Part shown: piece by piece, positions 59,892 to 64,000 of the stretch
Layout: every line of letters begins with the position of its first letter
How positions within the stretch are numbered: position 1 is the first letter of the stretch
Assembly (NCBI RefSeq): GCF_029537235.1
Contig: NZ_CP120638.1
Location: 2,046,001-2,110,000 of the forward strand
Direction: 5' to 3'
DNA length: 64,000 nucleotides
Source of the DNA: Rhizobium sp. 32-5/1
GTDB lineage: Bacteria > Pseudomonadota > Alphaproteobacteria > Rhizobiales > Rhizobiaceae
Notes under the pieces: generated by a model
What the model was told of the DNA's origin: nothing
Databases searched by the model: none
Seen by the model: the letters and a program-made list of their open reading frames with translations, nothing else
Program-made: the position numbers and the translations under genes

Positions 59892-60027
59892 CTCTTCTCC
59901 CCAACGGGGAGAAGGTGGCCCGAAGGGTCGGATGAGGGGGCCGGAGGCCACCTCATTTCGGCTCCGGCTTCGCCGGCCCCTCATCGCCTCGCATATGCTC
60001 GGCACATCTCCCCGCTGGGGAGAAGAG
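59892..60027. repeat. RIME-like rhizobial intergenic palindromic repeat
   Basis: CTCTTCTCCCC at the left end is the exact inverse of GGGGAGAAGAG at the right end. Inside lie further paired arms such as GGGGAGAAGGTGGCCCGAAG and CCCCTCATC/GATGAGGGG. This is the layout of the rhizobial intergenic mosaic elements (RIME), which occur many times in Rhizobiaceae genomes. The rest of the 59805-60147 gap has no other feature. Confidence 0.75.
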
Positions 60028-60147
60028 GGAGATCGAGGCACGCTGTCGCCATTCACACGCTCTTGAAGGACAAGTAAGCAACACTGACAGAGTACCGTAC
60101 CCTGTCCGCTTCCCAAAATAATCTGCCTCAATCGAAAAAACGCGACA

Positions 60148-61200
60148 TCACGCCTTGGGCGGATAGGCGTGTTCTTCGCCCCGGAAATCCGTCACCGTGA
60201 AACAGCCGCCGCCATTGTCCTCGATCGTCGAGGCGCTCACCACGGCCTTGCCGTGGCCGCCCGGAATATCGAGGATATAGGCGGGCTGGCAAAGGCCGGA
60301 AATCCGGCCACGCAGGGCGGCGACCAGCGCCTGGCCTTCGGCGATCGTCAACCGGAAATGGCCGGTACCGGGCGCGAGATCCGGATGGTGGAGATAGTAG
60401 GGCTTGACCCGGTTTTCCACGAAGCCGCGCATCAGCGCCGCGAGCGTCTCGACGTCGTCGTTGACACCCTTCAGCAACACCGACTGGCTGACCAGTACGA
60501 CACCGGCATCGACGAGCTTTGCAATGGCGCGGCGTGCGTCCGGCGTCAGCTCTCGTGGGTGATTGGCGTGCAGTGCCAGATAGGTCGCCTTGCCGCTGGC
60601 CTTCAGGGCGTGGATCAGCGCTTCGTCGATCCGCAGCGGCTCGACCACCGGCACACGCGTGTGAAACCGCATGACTTTCACATGCTCAATCGTCGCCAAT
60701 CGCTGCATGATCTCGGCAAGACGCCGGGGTGACAGCACCAGCGGATCGCCGCCCGTGAGAATGACCTCCCAAATTTCCGGATGCGACGCGATATAGGCAA
60801 AGGCCGCATCCATGGCATCAGGTGTAAGTGTGCCCAGCCCCTGCGGACCGACCATTTCCCGGCGAAAGCAGAAGCGGCAATAGACCGGGCAGACATGCAC
60901 GGCTTTCAGCAATACACGGTCCGGATAACGATGGACGATGCCCTCGACCGGGCTATGCGCCGCGTCGCCGATCGGATCCTGTAATTCCTCCGGCAAAAGC
61001 GTCAGCTCGGCTATGTCCGGAACGAACTGCCGGGCGATCGGATCCTGCGGATCGTCGCGATCGATCAGCGCGGCCATCGCCGGCGTGATTGCAATGGCAT
61101 AACGCGCAGCCACCGCATTGATGGCCTCCACCTGTTCCGGTGGGATCAGCATTACATCGCGCAACTCGCTTGCGGTGCGGATCGGTCGGACGGCGTTCAT
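60148..61200 (-). CDS. epmB: EF-P-lysine 2,3-aminomutase (radical SAM)
   Basis: A 350-residue radical SAM enzyme of the KamA family. The Fe-S cluster cysteines are 104, 108 and 111 in VCPVYCRFCFRRE. GGDPLVLSPRRL and PLRIDEALIHALKA follow, and the PLP lysine is in GGHGKAVVS. It makes (R)-beta-lysine for EpmA. ATGA overlap with epmA, and efp is divergent nearby, so the EpmB assignment over metabolic KamA is secure. Confidence 0.94.
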   Translation of the reverse strand: MNAVRPIRTASELRDVMLIPPEQVEAINAVAARYAIAITPAMAALIDRDDPQDPIARQFVPDIAELTLLPEELQDPIGDAAHSPVEGIVHRYPDRVLLKAVHVCPVYCRFCFRREMVGPQGLGTLTPDAMDAAFAYIASHPEIWEVILTGGDPLVLSPRRLAEIMQRLATIEHVKVMRFHTRVPVVEPLRIDEALIHALKASGKATYLALHANHPRELTPDARRAIAKLVDAGVVLVSQSVLLKGVNDDVETLAALMRGFVENRVKPYYLHHPDLAPGTGHFRLTIAEGQALVAALRGRISGLCQPAYILDIPGGHGKAVVSASTIEDNGGGCFTVTDFRGEEHAYPPKA

Positions 61201-62258
61201 CGCGCCTCACCCGCCGTTTCGGGCACAGGCGCCCAGATCACCTGATCGATACGCGTGGCGCCGGTTGCCAGCATGACCAGCCGGTCGAAGCCAAGCGCGA
61301 TGCCGCTTGCCTCCGGCATGATTTTCAGCGCCGACAGGAAATCTTCGTCCAGCGGATAGGTCTCGCCGTAGACGCGCTGTTTTTCGACCATTTCCGCGCC
61401 AAAACGGCGCCGCTGTTCCTCGGCGTCGGTCAGTTCGCCGAAGGCGTTGGCCAGTTCGACGCCGCAGGCATAAAGCTCGAAGCGTTCTGCCACGCGCGGA
61501 TCGCGGGCCGTCGGCCGGGCAAGCGCCGCCTCGGCAACGGGATATTCGTCCAGTATCGTGGCGCGTCCGAAACCCAGATTGGGCTCGACCTTTTCAACGA
61601 TCACCCGGCTGAAGAGGTCCGCCCAGGTATCGTCTTCGGCGACGCGAAGGCCGGCGGCCTTCAGGCTGGCTGCCAGATGCGCGCGGTCCGTCGCGCCTGT
61701 TGAATCGACGGAAGCCAGGAGGTCGATGCCGGCAAAGCGCTGGAAAGCTTCGGCGACGGAAAGGCGCTCCGGCTTGAGGAAAGGGTCCGAGTGCCGGCCA
61801 CGCCAGGTCAGCTGCTTCGCGCCCACGGTTTCTGCCGCAAGAGCCAGCATGTCTGCGGCATCGCGCATCAACGTCTCGTAACCCTCACCCACCCTGTACC
61901 ATTCCAGCATGGTGAATTCCGGATGGTGCAGTGGTCCGCGCTCGCGATTGCGATAGACATGGGCAAAACAGGCGATGCGCCTCTCACCCGCCGACAAAAG
62001 CTTTTTGCAGGCGAATTCCGGCGATGTGTGCAGGTAGAGCGGCGTGCGGCTGCCGTCATGATGGATCGCTTCCGTCGCGAAGGCATGCAGATGCGCCTCG
62101 TTTCCGGGCGAGATCTGCAGAGTTGCGGTATCGACCTCAATGAAATCGTGTTCGCCAAGGTACCCGCGCAAAGCCGCCTGAATCCGGTTGCGACCGAGGA
62201 GAAAACCACGGCGATCGGCATGGACATCCGGGCTCCACCAGGGAGAGGCAACGGGCAT
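61197..62258 (-). CDS. epmA: EF-P lysyl transferase (GenX/PoxA)
   Basis: A 353-residue class II lysyl-tRNA synthetase paralogue lacking the anticodon-binding domain. Landmarks are LHTSPEFACKKLLSAGERRI, FAHVYRNRERGPLHHPEFTM and the motif 3 end GIALGFDRLVML. It attaches beta-lysine to Lys34 of EF-P. First gene of epmA-epmB and divergent from efp by about 200 bases. Confidence 0.95.
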   Translation of the reverse strand: MPVASPWWSPDVHADRRGFLLGRNRIQAALRGYLGEHDFIEVDTATLQISPGNEAHLHAFATEAIHHDGSRTPLYLHTSPEFACKKLLSAGERRIACFAHVYRNRERGPLHHPEFTMLEWYRVGEGYETLMRDAADMLALAAETVGAKQLTWRGRHSDPFLKPERLSVAEAFQRFAGIDLLASVDSTGATDRAHLAASLKAAGLRVAEDDTWADLFSRVIVEKVEPNLGFGRATILDEYPVAEAALARPTARDPRVAERFELYACGVELANAFGELTDAEEQRRRFGAEMVEKQRVYGETYPLDEDFLSALKIMPEASGIALGFDRLVMLATGATRIDQVIWAPVPETAGEAR

Positions 62259-62455
62259 GGCAGTCCTGTTTTCAACCCTTCTGCATCAAGGCTATTCGCC
62301 ACGTTTTAAGGGTTTCTTCTAAGCGTGGCCGCCGTCACACTGGCAATTTGCCCAAATATAGGTTAGGTGCGGCCCGAAACTCATTCCGGCGTCCTTGACG
62401 CGCATATGTCGTGCGCTCCTCTACGACGCATCAAGCTCAGTTACAAGGAAGACTT

Positions 62456-63025
62456 ATGGTCAAGGTAATCGCCTCTTCGGTTCGCAAGGGCAATGTTCTC
62501 GAAGTCGACGGCAAGCTCTACGCCGTTCTCACCGCCGCGAACTTCCATCCCGGCAAGGGCACGCCGGTGACGCAGGTCGATATGCGCCGGATTTCCGACG
62601 GTGTGAAGGTCTCCGAGCGCTGGCGTACGACCGAACAGGTCGAGCGCGCCTTCGTTGAAGATAGCGACCATACCTTCCTGTATGAGGACGGTGAGGGCTT
62701 CCACTTCATGAATCCGCAGACTTACGATCAGGTCGCCGTTTCGCCCGACGTTATCGGCGATGACAAGGCCTATCTGCAGGAGGGCATGGTGGTTCAGCTG
62801 AAGATGTTCGAAGGCCTGGCGCTGGCGATCGAACTTCCGACCCGTATGACGCTCGAAGTCATGGAGACCGAACCGGTCGTCAAGGGCCAGACGGCGTCCT
62901 CATCCTACAAGCCGGCGATCCTCGCAAATGGCGTGCGCACCATGGTGCCCCCGCATATCGGCGTCGGCACGCGTGTCGTCATCCTCACGGAAGATGCCTC
63001 CTACGTCGAGCGCGCCAAGGACTGA
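62456..63025 (+). CDS. efp: Elongation factor P
   Basis: A 189-residue three-domain protein. The modified residue is Lys34 in [12 protein letters not shown], the beta-lysine type, matching the neighbouring epmA and epmB. EF-P rescues ribosomes stalled at proline runs. AAGGAAGA precedes the ATG at 62456. The C-terminal domain ([19 protein letters not shown]) is typical. Intact. Confidence 0.97.
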   Translation: MVKVIASSVRKGNVLEVDGKLYAVLTAANFHPGKGTPVTQVDMRRISDGVKVSERWRTTEQVERAFVEDSDHTFLYEDGEGFHFMNPQTYDQVAVSPDVIGDDKAYLQEGMVVQLKMFEGLALAIELPTRMTLEVMETEPVVKGQTASSSYKPAILANGVRTMVPPHIGVGTRVVILTEDASYVERAKD

Positions 63026-63050
63026 TTAGTTTCAGCTATATTCAGACATG

Positions 63051-63086
63051 AAAAAGGGCGCCGTGGGAAACTCACGGCGCCTTTTT
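63051..63086 (+). terminator. Rho-independent terminator after efp
   Basis: AAAAAGG and CGCCGTG pair with CACGGCG and CCTTTTT around a GGAAACT loop, ending in a T5 tract. It lies 25 bases after the efp stop and before a convergent gene; the A tract lets it serve both strands. Confidence 0.88.
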
Positions 63087-63108
63087 CAATTTCAGGTTCA
63101 GATATCGC

Positions 63109-63435
63109 TTAGTGTTTCAGTTCCGGATAACGCTCGTCGGCTTCTACACCGGCTTCCGTCTCGTCGTAGCCTTCAAGTGTAACGGATACATTGTCCTCAA
63201 CACTCAGGCCGCCTTCCCGGCGAACCGGAATGCGGGCACCGTTGTCGCGCACCAGAACAGCCTCACCGTTGAAACCTTGCTGCAAGAGCCAGTCGCGGGG
63301 AGCATTAAGACGAATGCGCACCTGCTTGCTGTCGTCCTCTTCGCGGGCGACTACTAGTTCATAGGACACCGGCTTGGACTGGCCATTGATTTCCAGCATG
63401 CCGCTGCCGTTTCCTTCGTCTGCAAATGTGAGCAT
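63109..63435 (-). CDS. Small soluble protein of unknown function
   Basis: A 108-residue protein starting at ATG 63435 with AAGGAG upstream (MLTFADEGNGSGMLEINGQS). It is acidic, without signal peptide or membrane helix, with parts such as VREEDDSKQVRIRLNAPRD and SVEDNVSVTLEGYDETEAGV. Unknown family. It sits 26 bases downstream of the GlsB-like gene and may be cotranscribed. Confidence 0.7.
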   Translation of the reverse strand: MLTFADEGNGSGMLEINGQSKPVSYELVVAREEDDSKQVRIRLNAPRDWLLQQGFNGEAVLVRDNGARIPVRREGGLSVEDNVSVTLEGYDETEAGVEADERYPELKH

Positions 63436-63461
63436 TGTCTTATCTCCTTGCCTGTTTCGGC

Positions 63462-63713
63462 TCAGCGCCGGACGGCGCGTCCAACCGCAATCAGAATACA
63501 TGCGCCGATGAAACCGATGATGAGGTAGGCAAGCCAACCGGTGAAGCTCATCCCGGCAAATGTCAGGATGGCATTGAGAACGACTGCGCCGATGATGCCG
63601 AGAATGATGTTCATGAACAGGCCCATGTTGGACTTCATGAACTGCTCGGCCATCCAGCCGGCAAAACCACCAATAATAATCGCTGCAATCCAGCCCACGC
63701 CATTCACATCCAT
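63462..63713 (-). CDS. GlsB/YeaQ/YmgE family stress-response membrane protein
   Basis: An 83-residue protein with three hydrophobic helices (GWIAAIIIGGFAGWMAEQFM, NMGLFMNIILGIIGAVVLNA, GWLAYLIIGFIGACILIAVG) and glycine-rich turns, as in the transglycosylase-associated YeaQ/YmgE family induced by envelope or general stress. AGGAG precedes the ATG at 63713. Confidence 0.9.
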   Translation of the reverse strand: MDVNGVGWIAAIIIGGFAGWMAEQFMKSNMGLFMNIILGIIGAVVLNAILTFAGMSFTGWLAYLIIGFIGACILIAVGRAVRR

Positions 63714-63902
63714 TGTTTTCTCCTGGGTTCAACCAATGATTTTCGTCAGGGATAAACGGATAAGGCGCGATTATGTTCCGGCCCCTGTTTGCGGCAGCAT
63801 CAGGCCCGTTGATGCTATGGGCCACCATTATGAATTTGCAGCGCATCAGCAGCTCCGGTAGATCCGGTCCTGGCGAAGCCTACGGTCGGTCAAGGGATGG
63901 GC

Positions 63903-64000
63903 ATGGAACAGCAGGTCAGCATGGCAACAAAAATAGGTGGCGTTGGAACGGCAGCGGCTTTGACCGGCGGTCTGCTTTGTCTCCTGTCGATGTCGAGCGT
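63903..64000 (+). CDS. N-terminal fragment of an exported or membrane protein, cut by the window edge
   Basis: The ATG at 63903 follows AAGGG with 6-base spacing. The frame (MEQQVSMATKIGGVGTAAAL, then TGGLLCLLSMSS) stays open to base 64000. It reads like a signal peptide or first membrane helix. Too little is visible to name it. Confidence 0.45.
   Translation, partial: MEQQVSMATKIGGVGTAAALTGGLLCLLSMSS

Overview
The window is high-GC DNA from an alphaproteobacterium, most likely a chromosome of the Rhizobiaceae (Rhizobium/Agrobacterium/Ensifer group). The evidence is gene content and order: rpsA-cmk, an FYDLN-type acidic protein, irr divergent from fabA-fabB-fabI, pnp-rpsO-truB-rbfA, a RIME-like palindromic repeat, an Irr regulator and an ExoD homologue. 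I cannot name the species.

Layout. 0-13 kb: tRNA-Leu(CAG), a methyltransferase-like membrane protein, a minus-strand group (RNase D-like exonuclease, DUF817 membrane protein, acidic 433-residue protein), a D-2-hydroxyacid dehydrogenase, a nicotinamide phosphoribosyltransferase, an acidic 637-residue protein, then rpsA and cmk. 13-23 kb: tRNA-Ala(GGC), TerC-ExoD, a signalling operon (PruR-like periplasmic pterin-binding-type protein, hybrid kinase with REC and HPt, HD-GYP response regulator), and TMEM43-, YdcF- and TRIC-type membrane proteins. 22.5-34.4 kb: irr, the unsaturated fatty acid genes fabA-fabB and the enoyl reductase fabI, a ribosomal-RNA-type methyltransferase, pnp, rpsO, an SH3-like protein, an HWE-type kinase, truB and rbfA. 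34.5-39 kb: a glutamine amidotransferase facing a tightly overlapping phospholipid operon (acyltransferase, CdsA-like, small membrane protein, CDP-alcohol transferase with altered metal ligands). 39-50.5 kb: a nine-gene sugar or polyol operon (ABC importer, SorC-type regulator, aldo/keto reductase, GlpD/EryB-like dehydrogenase, LsrF-like aldolase, LyxK-like kinase, GMC oxidoreductase). 51-64 kb: lepA, an MFS exporter divergent from a cupin-XRE regulator and an acetyltransferase, an ECF sigma/anti-sigma pair divergent from a DUF4394 secreted protein, an OmpA-type lipoprotein, and the complete beta-lysylation set for elongation factor P (epmA, epmB, efp).

A property of the whole window matters for reading it. 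At least 15 genes carry a one-base indel, almost always one base missing from a short homopolymer. They include lepA, truB and pnp. Repairing the run restores a family-typical protein each time. I treat these as assembly errors unless shown otherwise and list them as CDS spans with the break position, not as pseudogenes.

The most interesting biology is the predicted pterin-responsive c-di-GMP module at 15.3-19.2 kb, the mixed lsr/ery-like catabolic operon at 39-50.6 kb, the phospholipid operon with a degenerate CDP-alcohol transferase motif, and matched GCATCC-N15-GTGT elements on both sides of the ECF sigma/DUF4394 divergent region.
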